A stretch of DNA of 64,000 bases from Valencia hispanica (lineage: Eukaryota; Chordata; Actinopteri; Cyprinodontiformes; Valenciidae): assembly GCA_963556495.2 (NCBI GenBank), contig OY747721.1, positions 29,136,349 to 29,200,348 of the forward strand, read 5' to 3'. The notes beneath the pieces are model-generated. The model ran no database searches. It saw only the letters and a program-made list of their open reading frames with translations, and was not told the DNA's origin. The position numbers were made by a program, and so were the translations under genes. Positions 46,822 through 57,299 of the stretch are shown here, piece after piece. Each line of letters starts with the position of its first letter. Position 1 is the first letter of the stretch.

Positions 46822-47709
46822 TCAGTGTTTTGGAGGACTAATAAATTCGGCCAAATTCCTAGAAAGAAGAGCTGCTCCATCCAAAGTGGGATGGATGCCG
46901 TCTCTCCGGATCAGACCAGGTTTTCCCCAAAATGTTCTCCAGTTATCAATGTAGCCCACATCGTTTGCAGGACACCACCCAGACAACCATTGATGAAATG
47001 ACAGCATGCGGCAAAACATGTCGTCACTGGTCCGATCGGGCAGGGGACCAGAAAAGATTACCGAGTCGGACATTGTTTTGGCAAACTTACACACCGAAGC
47101 AGCACTAATTTTAGTGACCTCCGATTGGCGTAACTGGGTGTCATTACCGCCAGCGTGAAAAGCAATCGTACTGTATTTACGCTTATCTTTAGCCAGCAGT
47201 TTCAGGTAGGATTTGATGTCGCCCGTTCTGGCCCCTGGCAAGCATTTGACTATGGTCAATAATGTCTCTAATGCCACGTTTCTGACTATGGAGCTGCCAA
47301 TTACCAGGGTCGGCTTCTCAGCGGGTGTGTCGCTGAGCAGGGAAAATCTGTTAGAAACGTGGACCGGTTGGTGGTGGCCCGTGGGCTGGGTCCTAGAACT
47401 ATGCTTCCTACGTATCGTCACCCAGCCGGCCTGAGGTCCCGGCTGCGCGGGCTCTACCGGAGGACAGCTAGGGGGTTCTATCCTTGTTGGCTCCGCGCTG
47501 GCTAATGGGCTTCGGCTATCTGCTGGTTTTTCAACAGCGCGGAGCCGTGCTTCTAATTCTGATACCCTCGCCTCCAAAGCTACAAAAATATTACATTTAT
47601 TACAGTTACCATGATCACTAAAGGAGGCAGAGAAGTAACTAAACATCTGACAGAGAGAACAAGAGAGAAGAGTTAGAGACAGGAGAAAGAAGAGTAGCCA
47701 TAGCCGCAA
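46822..47709 (-). CDS. LINE ORF1 protein with SGNH-esterase domain
   Basis: An intact 295-residue frame. It opens with a hydrophobic stretch ([19 protein letters not shown]), a CNKC pair (residues 36-39) and a short coiled-coil-like run ([16 protein letters not shown], 45-60). A proline-rich linker precedes an esterase-like domain: GSS at 138-140 (nucleophile block I), GGND at 187-190 (block III) and DGIHP at 270-274 (block V, Asp and His). Esterase-type ORF1 proteins are known in the CR1/L2 group of LINEs, where they are thought to help the RNP. It is the only undamaged LINE frame here. Confidence 0.85.
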   Translation of the reverse strand: MRLWLLFFLLSLTLLSCSLCQMFSYFSASFSDHGNCNKCNIFVALEARVSELEARLRAVEKPADSRSPLASAEPTRIEPPSCPPVEPAQPGPQAGWVTIRRKHSSRTQPTGHHQPVHVSNRFSLLSDTPAEKPTLVIGSSIVRNVALETLLTIVKCLPGARTGDIKSYLKLLAKDKRKYSTIAFHAGGNDTQLRQSEVTKISAASVCKFAKTMSDSVIFSGPLPDRTSDDMFCRMLSFHQWLSGWCPANDVGYIDNWRTFWGKPGLIRRDGIHPTLDGAALLSRNLAEFISPPKH

Positions 47710-47964
47710 TGAAGCTAAGCTAACTGAGCTAGCGAGACCTTACCACCCCAAGAAAAGCTGTGTGAAACACAAGGAGTACCAAAAACGTAAAGTACACCAC
47801 CACAAAACGTGTGTTTTAGTGTGCTTGTGTGTTAAAATAACTTAGAGATGCCTCAGCACAGAGAAAGTAAGATCAATTCAAGAGAGTCTGAACACCAAAC
47901 AGCTTACAGGGAGCACAACAGTGACAACAGGAAATGACGCAATACGGCTTACCCCGTCACAGAT

Positions 47965-48480
47965 ATGCAATTCAAGTTGTGATGAAGGCATTATTTTGTT
48001 TCTGTACTAGAACGTTCTAAAGGAGAATGTCCGGCCATTAGTTTGTGATGACCAGAGTTATGCAGCGGGACAATGTTCCAAAACACACCACCAGATCCAC
48101 CAAATGGCTTTAAAAGGACCAAAATAAAAGTTTTGGAATGGCCCAGTTAAAGTCCAGATTTAAATCAGATCGAGATGTTGTAACATGACCTTAAACATGG
48201 GAGTCATGCAGGGAAAGTCCTCAAATATAGCCACATTTAAACAATTCTCTAAGAAGACTGGGTCAGAATTCCCCCATAGTGACGTATGATCATCAGTTAT
48301 CACAAAAGCTTCATATCAGTTTCTTTAGTAGGTTTGTGGGCCAATACGTTTTTCACTATGGACCACATGTGTTTGGATATTTTTGCTTACCTTAATAGAT
48401 GAAATCATAATTTGAAAACTGATTTTTGTGTTTACTTAGGTTATCTTTGTTTGATATTTTTTATGATCAAGGGAAATGGA
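47965..48480 (+). mobile_element. Tc1-like transposon, right part of the split copy
   Basis: aggagaatgtccggccatta, gttccaaaacacaccacca, ttttggaatggcccagttaa and agtccagatttaaatcagat are the transposase C-terminal region, followed by the 3' flank (caatacgtttttcactatgg, ttacttaggttatctttgtt). Its terminal repeat is interrupted by the SINE-like element at 48480 and resumes up to about 48785. Confidence 0.85.
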
Positions 48481-48716
48481 GGGCTGGCTTATGGTGCGGT
48501 TCGTAGCAGTGTTGTCTTGCAGCATGAAGGTCCTGAATTTGACTCCTGGCCTGGGGTCTTTCTGCATGGTGTGCATGGGTTCTCTGTGGGCACTCTTGCT
48601 TCCTCCCACAGAACAGAAATATGACTGTTGAGTTAACTCTCAAAATTGCCTCCAACCCAATGACTGCTGAGATAGGCACCGATCCCTGCCACTCTACAAG
48701 GGTAGGTGAGATGGAT
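48480..48716 (+). repeat. SINE-like element nested in Tc1
   Basis: gtgttgtcttgcagcatgaa, ggtcctgaatttgactcctg, tctgcatggtgtgcatgggt and ctgagataggcaccgatccc give the most complete copy of the family here. gaatttgactcc resembles a decayed polymerase III B box. Tc1 terminal sequence (aacatttaaaagtgacaaga) resumes right after it at about 48720. Confidence 0.78.
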
Positions 48717-48789
48717 CTAAAACATTTAAAAGTGACAAGAAAGCAAAGGCAGAGGAAATCTGTAAATGGTTAAATACTTTTTTAACATC

Positions 48790-50202
48790 AATGTAGTCAC
48801 TTTAAGGCACTTAACAGAAACCATGTTTATCTTTTTTTATTTAAAAAAAGCTAATTATATAAACAGATGATCATTCTTTACACTTATTTTGACACCTATA
48901 GCAGCACACATCATCTTCATATATTTGACACTTGGTTTTAAAAGCGAGCCAATTAAAACTCAGTTCCCTGTGGAATTTGTGGTTTTATGGTACCAACGTC
49001 ATGTCTCTAGTTTTTCTCTTTCTGATGATTTTAACCAGCTGGTTTATTTATTTAATTGGATCTCAGTGTTGGGGTTTGGGCCCTTATTTGGGTTGTTAAA
49101 CAACCATTTGATTCTCTCCGTTAGGTACTTTTAGTTCAGATCTTTATTGTCACTCAGCAGCAAATTTATTTTAAAGTAAAGACTCAATAAGCCTACAGTA
49201 AATTAGTGGTGTTCAAAGTGTTTGTCCTGTGGGTCAAAATTGTGCAGTTAAAAGTACCCTATGGCAATTCTCAATAAATAAATAAAATCTGAAAAATAAT
49301 GTAGTTTTTTTTATTTACCTGCTCAGCAATAAACCAAGCACACATTTACTGTTAGTTAATAAGACAAATGAAATAATTATTAAGCAAATGCTTTTGCAAT
49401 TGCTTTTGGACTTAATTGGGGAAAAACAAAGTAGAACAAAAAATGCAGTCTATTCTCAGCAATGAGAACAAGATTTGGGTTAGTTACTCTTTGAAAACAA
49501 TTGCTGTAGCCAATTAGCCAAGTTTATACATTCATTAAAAACAAGTATTGTTGCACCAAAGCTGGATTTTGAGTAAAGGTCTTTGGATAGATGTGGTCCT
49601 ATTTACTATAAAATGAAAAAGGAAGCCAAATATGGGGGCATTAAAAGACTGATGCTTTTCGTTTCATCTGCCATTTTTAATTGTGTGAAGATTTGAATTT
49701 GTAATCATTTTGCCCTAATTAAAACAAAGATTGTCCATCTACATCTCCTACCTATTCTAAAGGGACACATTTGCATAATTCTTAAATTGCAGGGGGTGTA
49801 TTGGAGGTGTGTCCAAAGGGTGCCCGGACACTCCTAAAAAGTATGAAGATACAAGACATTAAAACAAAGGATATCACAAGCAACATGACATAAACAAAGG
49901 ATATCACAAGCAACATGACATAATTCAGCCCCAAAGATGTGTTTGATTAAATTGTTTAAATATCAATTAGATATTAGCCCTTGGCTCTTTAACATGGATA
50001 TGACAGTGAATACTGTGGTCCCAACTGTGGACTGTATGTTGTGAAACTGATATACAACTAATTATTAGTTAAAATGGAAAAATTAGCAATGAGCGTCAGT
50101 GTTTTGTAATGTGTTCTCTTTTACTATGAAGTGCGTTAGTGGTGTGGCTGTTTGATGCGATCCTCTATTGCGACTGATGATTTTCTTCTGTTTTCTCTGC
50201 AG
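48790..50202. other. end of intron 5; 30-bp tandem duplication, no gene
   Basis: Ordinary AT-rich intron. The unit aacaaaggatatcacaagca plus acatgacat is present twice in tandem (49862-49891 and 49892-49921), apparently identical. Confidence 0.6.
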
Positions 50203-50240
50203 AGTCTGGGAACACCAGGGCGATACGACACCAGGAAAAA
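50203..50240 (+). CDS. Unidentified plus-strand gene, exon 6 (38 nt)
   Basis: This short exon lies between a tgttttctctgcag acceptor and a gtgagt donor. In the phase set by exon 5 it reads SLGTPGRYDTRKK with two bases left over, giving the continuous basic run RKKLRNIHSLGTPGRYDTRK across the junction. Start and phase are decided by exon 5. The gene must continue beyond this exon; I found no convincing next exon before 64000. Confidence 0.72.
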
Positions 50241-50770
50241 GTGAGTCCCATCTCTTTTCAGTCTGCCTTCCTATTTTTGACTCCTTTAGCATCTAATTTC
50301 TGCTCGGTTTTTCATTTTACTGACTAAAAAAAAGTTCCCACAGCCCTGAAGTAATATGTCCTGATTTAATAAAACAGGACTGATCACCCCTGCTGTTTTT
50401 TTTGTTTTTTTTTTGATGGAGGAACCCACAAACCAGATTATTTCATGTTGTTATTGCCTCCTATCTTCACTGCCTGAAACCAAAGAGAGCAGATATTTGT
50501 AACCAAAGAATCAAACCTTCACTTTATTTTGAGAAAGTGTTTTAAAGCTTCACTAAAATCCACAGACTGTCTGTTGAGCAACATCAGCTACTGCAATGGT
50601 CTTATACCTGAGTTACAATGTTATGTTGGATTTAACACTTGTCAGATTCACCCAGTCACCGTTTTTTTAAATTATTAAAGCAAGATTCTTTTTTTAACCT
50701 AAGTAACATTAGCAATACAAAGAATACCAAATAAATATATCTAGGTGTGTCCAAACGTTTGGCCTGTACT

Positions 50771-50816
50771 ATCTATATCTATATCTATCTATCTATCTAT
50801 ATATATATATATATAA

Positions 50817-50856
<40 letters not shown>
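50771..50856. repeat. (TATC)/(TA)n microsatellite
   Basis: ctatatctatctatctatct, then long TA with aaatat interruptions. A second TA run is at 50994-51016. Confidence 0.92.
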
Positions 50857-51974
50857 CTTTTCACAGCCATATGTGCAATATTTTAAAAGGCTAAAGTGTC
50901 AGCTGATTCTGGACATTACCGGCAGTGTTGCATATGAACACTTTCAAATAAACATGTGCAGGAAGGAGGTTAACTTTTAGGAGAATATTTTATGATATAT
51001 ATATATATATATATATGTCTATAATGATTTTTTTTTTTACTGGGTGATCCTTTCTCTGGTTTTTTTAAACACCACTCTGTCCAGGAAGGAATGAAATATA
51101 TAAATTGCCAAATTTTTGAGGGCAACTTTTATTTTGTTTATGTAGAACAGAGCTTCAATAATCCTTGAAGGAAAGTACTTAGTGACTGCTGTGTGTCTGC
51201 ATTTGATCCATTCATCTGTCTTTATAGCGAACCCTTCTTTATAACATATCCTTCATCCCTCTCTTCAAACTTTACTATTTTGCCTTCCTCTTTACTTTAA
51301 ACCTACTAATGAAAAACAAAAGCTCATGCAATAACCAGCACAACCTATGTTGACTTGTTGCTATTATGCCTGCATGCGAGCCTACTACAGGCATAGGAGG
51401 TTGTCCACTTGGAGGTTTTCACCAAACAGGATGTGGAATGAAGTACAACATATCCACAAATATCGATACATACAGGGAATATTGCCTCATTTTAGAAGTA
51501 ATTCCTTAATTATTTCACCTTATAAATAATATGGTGTGGAATCATTTTTGTGGTTTTATGGACTGCGAGTTAGACTGGAATAATTTTAGAACTTGGTAAG
51601 GAGCAGTTATATTATGTCCTACTGCATTAAACTCAATTTGCTCCATCATCATTTCCACTGTCAGCTATGACAGGTTTTATAAACATTACTGAGTCATGTT
51701 GCAAAGAAAACCCTGAACCTGCAGCATCAGATCAGATCCCTGCCCTGAATCAGGTGGCTTTTATGGAATGACTCCAGAACCAGAACATTCTGTGACTCCC
51801 ACACGCCTAATACTTCTTTGTAATTCTGTAAATGCTGGTTTCCACGGAGAGAGCAGCACATCAAACTTCACCTCGTGGGGTTTGTAGAGTCTAAGCATGC
51901 ACTTTAAAGCTTGCACACACTCAGACATTTAGGGGCCCGAGGTAGCTATTAACAATAATGGCCTCTGGCTACCG

Positions 51975-51988
51975 GTTACCTTGGAAAC
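51975..51988. promoter_or_regulatory. RFX X-box-like motif
   Basis: GTTACCTTGGAAAC is close to the imperfect palindrome bound by RFX factors (one position off consensus). It lies in a stretch at 51740-52010 that is less AT-rich than its surroundings. Motif only. Confidence 0.25.
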
Positions 51989-52605
51989 GGAGGCGACGAA
52001 ACAAAGGCATGTTTGGAGGAGCTGATGAGTCGCAGAGAGTTCACATCTGTCTCATGTGAGGTCCAAAGATGCTGTGTGTGTTAACATCCGATTATCTGCA
52101 GATGATTTTTGCATGTAACTGCTGATGCTCCAACCTGCAGATAAATGTATAATGTTTCAACTCTACCTGACAGACCATGCTGAAAATGCTTATCAGTTTT
52201 TTTTTGTTTTGTTTTTTTGTTTGAGCTCAGTTTTTGTCTTCAAAATCTCACCATCTTTAAAATTACTCCTGATTTTAAACAATGCTGAGAAAAATAATTC
52301 CATTTAAGGTGTTTTGATTAGTTTTTTATAAAATGTGTGGTACATTTAAAGGAAAAAAAATTCAGCCATGCAGCATTAGTTTTATTAAAGCTTTAGAAGA
52401 TGGGAGAAAAATCTGTATTTGAGCTCTGATCTTTTTGTTTTGATAAAGATCACATGTTAGTCATGACTGTCACAGTTACATACACGTAATCAACCAAACA
52501 GCATGTCATGTTTTGCTTAGGAGACAGTTTGCATCCTTGCATCCCTTCCTGCAAATCAGAGCTTGGGTTGCAGAGGTAATAAGCCTATAAACAGAAACCA
52601 GACAT

Positions 52606-53666
52606 CCCTTCTACCAGACTAGACCAGACCAGACCATACCTCCTCCTGACCAGATCTCCAGTGGACATAGGTTAGGTTACTGACCTGGTGGCCATGCTCC
52701 TACTGTGCGAGTCTGGGGTGGGCTTGGGGTTCTGGCTGGGGTCGACCAGTGCAGGTTTCTCTCTTGACGGTGCTAGTGTGTGGGGGTTGTGGTGGGCCGA
52801 TGTGTGCTGCTGTTTTTCATTTTCTTTGGGTCGACTTTCTTGACCGAAGTCTGGATGTTTTTTTCGCCTTGGCTGCGTGCTGGGGTGTCATGATGGTTAC
52901 TGCAGTGGATGGGCGGTTTTTCTGGGCCTGATCAGTTTTTGGACACTGGATTTGGCTGGACCCAGCTCCATTGTTTTAGTCTCTGTGTGCTGCAGAGTAT
53001 TCGGTTTGGGCATTTGACTGTAGTCAGTTGTCTTCTGTTTTTTTTTTCTCTGTTCGCTGTGTGTTGCAGAGTGGTACTACCTCATCAGATGGCATGCACA
53101 GCAGGGCAGGGGATCTGAGTATGGCAATGTCTGTGGGGAGGCAGGATGTTGAATGGTGTGGCAGTGGGGCTGCCGTCTTCTCTACACCACCGGCTGATTC
53201 GGTCCCTCTGGCTCCCTTGCAGGGTGTGGGGGGGGGGGGGGGGGGGGGGGGAGTGATGGGCGAGCGGGCGGCTGACAGTTTTTGAACGGTCCTTGGTGTT
53301 GGCTGCAGGCTGGCAGGCAGTCGATTGCTGTGGCATTGTCCCGGTTGCCGGTGGTTCTGTGAGGCTAGTTTTTGTCTTTCTTCCGCTGGGTGGGGCGATG
53401 TGGTTTGCTTTTGGCATGCACTGGGGTTGGAGCTGTCCCTTTGCCCAGGCCCAGAGGCCTTTAATCCATGGGTACCTCTTGGGGCCTGCTATGGTGGCAA
53501 AGAGGTTATTACCATCTAATTGCAAGTGCTCTCCCCTTAGGGAGTGCACTCTGGAGGGGATGTGGGGTGGGGGGTGTGGGAGTTGTTGCTGTACTCCACC
53601 TGTGTGTCTAATGTATGTTGTGCTCTGACAGATAACCGAATGTACGGGTGGGTGTAGCTCTTCTTC
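52606..53666. repeat. GC-rich dispersed repeat, left part
   Basis: G/T-skewed sequence with no stable frame (ggttctggctggggtcgacc, tggttctgtgaggctagttt). Composition differs sharply from the flanking introns. It continues after the MITE at 53671-54163. I believe it is an untyped teleost repeat; a search would be needed to class it. Confidence 0.4.
53228..53251 (+). repeat. Poly(G) run of 24
   Basis: An uninterrupted G tract, unusual in length for a vertebrate genome and able to form G-quadruplexes. Such tracts are prone to length error in assemblies. Confidence 0.9.
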
Positions 53667-53670
53667 TTAA

Positions 53671-54163
53671 AGGAACATGGGGCAGGATTTGTAAATAAAA
53701 TAAACATGCATGTCCAGTTTTTTTATGCTGTTAGGTGTTGAAGCGTTATAAACGAAAAAGAATGAGCCCACCCACGTATCGTTCCATTTTCTTAAACTGG
53801 CTGTGTGCTGCAAAATGTGTGACAGTTCAGGGCCCGAATTTCCCGCGCTGTCCTACGGGTGTGACGTCAATTGACACTGCTTGCGCGTTCTCGACAGCTT
53901 TAAAAGAGGACGAAAAATGGTCGCAGACCTCCATTGATTCAATTGTGAGAATGGATTCTTCTGCAACTGGGAAACGACCAAGGACGACTCACAGCTCACA
54001 GCCCACTAAAAAGTGTCACTAAGAAAAGGAAGTATGTCACTGTGAAGAGGTATGTTTTTTTTGTGTAGCGTTTGTGCCCGCTCCCGTGCGGCTGGCTGCA
54101 GTTACTTGCAGCGCCGGCCGCGTCGCTCGTGAGCTTCGTTTCTTCACCCTGGCCCATGCTCCT
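53671..54163. mobile_element. TTAA-flanked MITE, T2/Kolobok-like
   Basis: Ends AGGAACATGGGGCAGG and inverted CCTGGCCCATGCTCCT, with TTAA on each side (53667-53670 and 54164-54167). With the target this gives TTAAAGGAA / TTAAAGGAG, the TTAAAGGRA signature described for T2-type MITEs. The interior shares aatttcccgcgctgtcc with the MITE in the L2 copy. A short frame (DSSATGKRPRTTHSSQPTKK) may be a relic of the parent gene. Confidence 0.85.
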
Positions 54164-54167
54164 TTAA

Positions 54168-55480
54168 GTGGAGCCAGGGGGACTGCCTTGGACTCTGTGG
54201 GGCTAGCACTGATAAAGGGTCTTGGGGTGTGGGCATGTCACTGGGGTGCGGAGAGGGGTTTCCATCTCTGCTGTCCCATGGCGGTCTAGACCCCACTTTT
54301 ACTGTACAACTTAGACACTCTCACTTATGACATTCTCATGTGACACACTTCTAGGGACTTTGGGGGGAGCTGTTCAATCAGCTTCACTTCTGGTGCTGGT
54401 GCCTACTGTTAAACTCCACCTTCCGCAGTTTAACATCCTACCATCACTAAGGGACTAGACACCAACATACTGGAATTTCTCAGATTGAATGAGAGACTTA
54501 TTCACCACACCAGATGGAGAATTTCACCTCCAACATGAACTCAGACTTTAAGGAACTGACTCATCCTAGCTGCTTCAGACTTTGGCGCAAACTGTTCCAT
54601 TACATGCTGGATATCATGACTTAAAGAGCCTAACAAAACAACACAAGCTGATTAGATGTAATCTCCTGTCAATGAGCACCACTAAAGCCTAGTTTATACT
54701 TCTTTGTCTGCGGAGGTGCGTAGACACGCAGGGCCATTATCCGTCGATGCAAGGGCTCTCTGTCACTCACGCAAGGACGCACGGAGTAGAGCCCAATTTA
54801 TTAAGTGTATGTCGAACGCAACAGAGAGTACACGTCTGTGATTGGGCAGCCAAATATCAGCCCCAGATCATTTCACCAAAACGGTGTTCTATAGTCGATG
54901 TCATTAGTAGTCAATGCAGCTTTTGGGCACTAGATGGCTTATATTGCAAGGCCTTTTTATCTAATATGGTCTTTTGGCGATTTTGAACACCAGGTGGAGT
55001 AGAGAACAACAAAACAGACCGCTGTGTTTGTTGTGTGATTACGTGTGTTTTTTAGTATTCAATGAGCTGGATTTCTAGTGAAAAGCTTTCCAGCTTAGTC
55101 AAAGCCCACTCTCTGTTGGCTATTGCCCCTTGAGTGGAAATGCGTTTACAAGCTGAAAGTAAATAAACTGTAGTCGACCAGAGGTCACTGCAATGGTAGG
55201 CAGAACCACCAGAAAAGGTCTGCACCCCCTGCTGTCCTGGCAGAGAGTTGCTTTGCAACAATGACACCGTCGGAGAAGTATAAAAGGAAACCGTCAACAC
55301 GCATGCGTGTGGGTGCAAACTTGCTAACGGAGAAGTATAAACTAGGCTTAACAGGGTCAGAGACAAGGAGCAGCCCTGGAGTCTCCAGCAGAACAAGTAT
55401 TAAAGCTAAGTCTGCTCCTGGCAGAGGTAATAATTTTCAATGAGGAATAAAACCTGTCTGTGGTTGTAGTTAGGCTTGGT
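54168..55480. other. GC-rich repeat continuation and unassigned sequence
   Basis: 54168-54700 continues the G-rich repeat and then turns AT-balanced. 54680-55340 contains an inverted pair around tagtttatacttctttgtct (54690) and gagaagtataaactaggctt (55329), so a second MITE-like element of about 660 bp is possible. Confidence 0.4.
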
Positions 55481-56233
55481 TAAAACATATTGTTGTGATT
55501 CCATTTCTAATAAGATGGACTGAGCAGACCACATTTCCCACCAATCCTAGCAGTGATACCGAACACACTCCTATTGGTCCGTGACCACCCATGGTGACAT
55601 CGGCAATGACATCACGGCCAAAAGGGGGTTATAAGAGTGGGAGTGGCAACATTTTCAAACTGTTCTCAAGCCAGAAGTTCTTGGATGAACTACTGCTGAA
55701 CAGAGGACATCTTACCGGTGAAGATTCTCTTTTGTTCTGACCCGCTGGACTAGGGAAGAACTCATTTCAAAGCTTCGAAGTGTTCATACGGTTCGTGTAC
55801 CTCATCTGAGCTATATCAGAACTGTTCCCAGACAGTTCGTTAGATGTCGACCTGCAGGCCATCCAGCCTGCCTTTGGGCCACACGGTCCTTAAAATCCTG
55901 TACAGGTTTTTTTTTATAACTCTTTCTTTTCTTGCTCAACTACGGACACAATTCGCTCTCCTCCTAGTGGACTGGACCTCCTTCAAGGCAAAGTAGGACT
56001 GAACCAGTTCATTTCTACTAATATTGTGTCTGGGCGGAGATAAATAGAGAAAATAGAGTTTTAACGAGTTAGATCTCGTTCATTGTTGGGTTAAAGTGTT
56101 TTTAAGCGCTGTACCTGTTTGCTCCTTTTTGGGTCGCCGCGCACATTAGTTTGAGCTGTAATTGCTGTGTTTGAAACTGTTTGTTTTATCCTGAGCGGAT
56201 CACACCTTTCTTTCTTTTTCCTTCCTCTCCTTT

Positions 56234-56238
<5 letters not shown>

Positions 56239-56266
<28 letters not shown>

Positions 56267-56267
56267 C
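56239..56267. repeat. (CT)n microsatellite
   Basis: ctctctctctctctctctct within the solo LTR. Confidence 0.93.
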
Positions 56268-56828
56268 GCTCCCTGATCACCGTCTGCAGAGTCGGGCTCG
56301 GTCTGGCCTGCGTTAGCTGGTATGAGCTGAAAAGGTTAACGCCATTGTTCTTTACCCTGTTGCTAAACCAGAGGCCTTCCACATGGACACTTCCCCCATG
56401 TGCTCCTTTAGCCAAAGCTAGTTTTATGACTCTTTCTTAGACTCCATGTGCTGATCTCCATCTTGGCACAGAGCTAAGATTTATGACTTTTGTCCCACAA
56501 GCTATCTGTGACTTGGGCCCCCTGGAGTGAGGGCCACACCCACACCTCAGCTGTCTCACTGATTCATTTCATGTTAATTGTGTTTAATGTTCACCTATTA
56601 TTGTTGTCTAAGATCTGTAATAATTTTTTGCATGCTTTAGAATAGATGGGAATTTCTACTTTCTAAATAAAGTCAATTTAACTTAAAGAGAAGTTGTCTG
56701 GGATTACTTGGAGTGATGCGTAAAATTAATGTCCACAGCGTAAGAACTTATTCCTTCATCTATTGTTTAATTATCTCAGCCTTATCAGGCTGGTAACCAT
56801 AATCATAAACTGAGACTGAACAATTTGG

Positions 56829-56829
<1 letters not shown>

Positions 56830-56868
<39 letters not shown>

Positions 56869-56871
56869 ATT

Positions 56872-56928
<57 letters not shown>

Positions 56929-56941
56929 ATGTGTATATATG

Positions 56942-57018
<77 letters not shown>

Positions 57019-57031
57019 ATATATATATATA

Positions 57032-57088
<57 letters not shown>

Positions 57089-57097
57089 ATATATATA

Positions 57098-57157
<60 letters not shown>

Positions 57158-57158
57158 T
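56830..57158. repeat. (AT)n array of about 330 bp inside the LTR
   Basis: Mostly pure AT with a few GT steps (atgtgtatgtgtatatatgt). It replaces the short tgatattcctgg found at the same place in the LTR at 5491-5512, so it arose by expansion inside this LTR. Long frames of alternating Ile/Tyr on both strands are artefacts. Confidence 0.95.
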
Positions 57159-57299
57159 GTTCCTGGAATCCACCAGGATGGTGCCCCCAAACTTGGTAAA
57201 TTTTACATAAAATTATTAATCTTATTAATAATTGACCTAGGCAATTATTCATATTTAATCATAGCCAAATCCTACCCATCTGCGGCACAACAATATTTA

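Larger units (their letters stand above)
42965..47950 (-). mobile_element. L2-type LINE, near full length (~5 kb)
   Basis: Read on the minus strand: ORF1 (47709-46822), endonuclease (46641-45306), reverse transcriptase (about 45120-43675), then a ~700-bp 3' UTR ending in an ATTCA-type tail (caattcaattcagtttattt on plus). Several frameshifts and stops mean it is inactive. It interrupts a Tc1 copy. The exact 5' end and target duplication are not resolved. Confidence 0.88.
55491..57292. mobile_element. Solo LTR, 1.80 kb, with 4-bp target duplication
   Basis: Begins TGTTGTGATTCC and ends TGCGGCACAACA. ATAT flanks both sides (55487-55490 and 57293-57296). A TATA-like ttataa lies at 55629-55634. 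Its last portion (agaacttattccttcatcta, ctcagccttatcaggctggt, aaactgagactgaacaattt) matches the end of the LTR at 3743-5633. It holds a CT run (56239-56267) and a huge AT array. No internal genes remain. Confidence 0.8.

Noticed and set aside
53085..53628. 111- and 154-codon frames on opposite strands
   Set aside because: They cross the poly(G) run and lie in a G-rich repeat; no recognisable domain.
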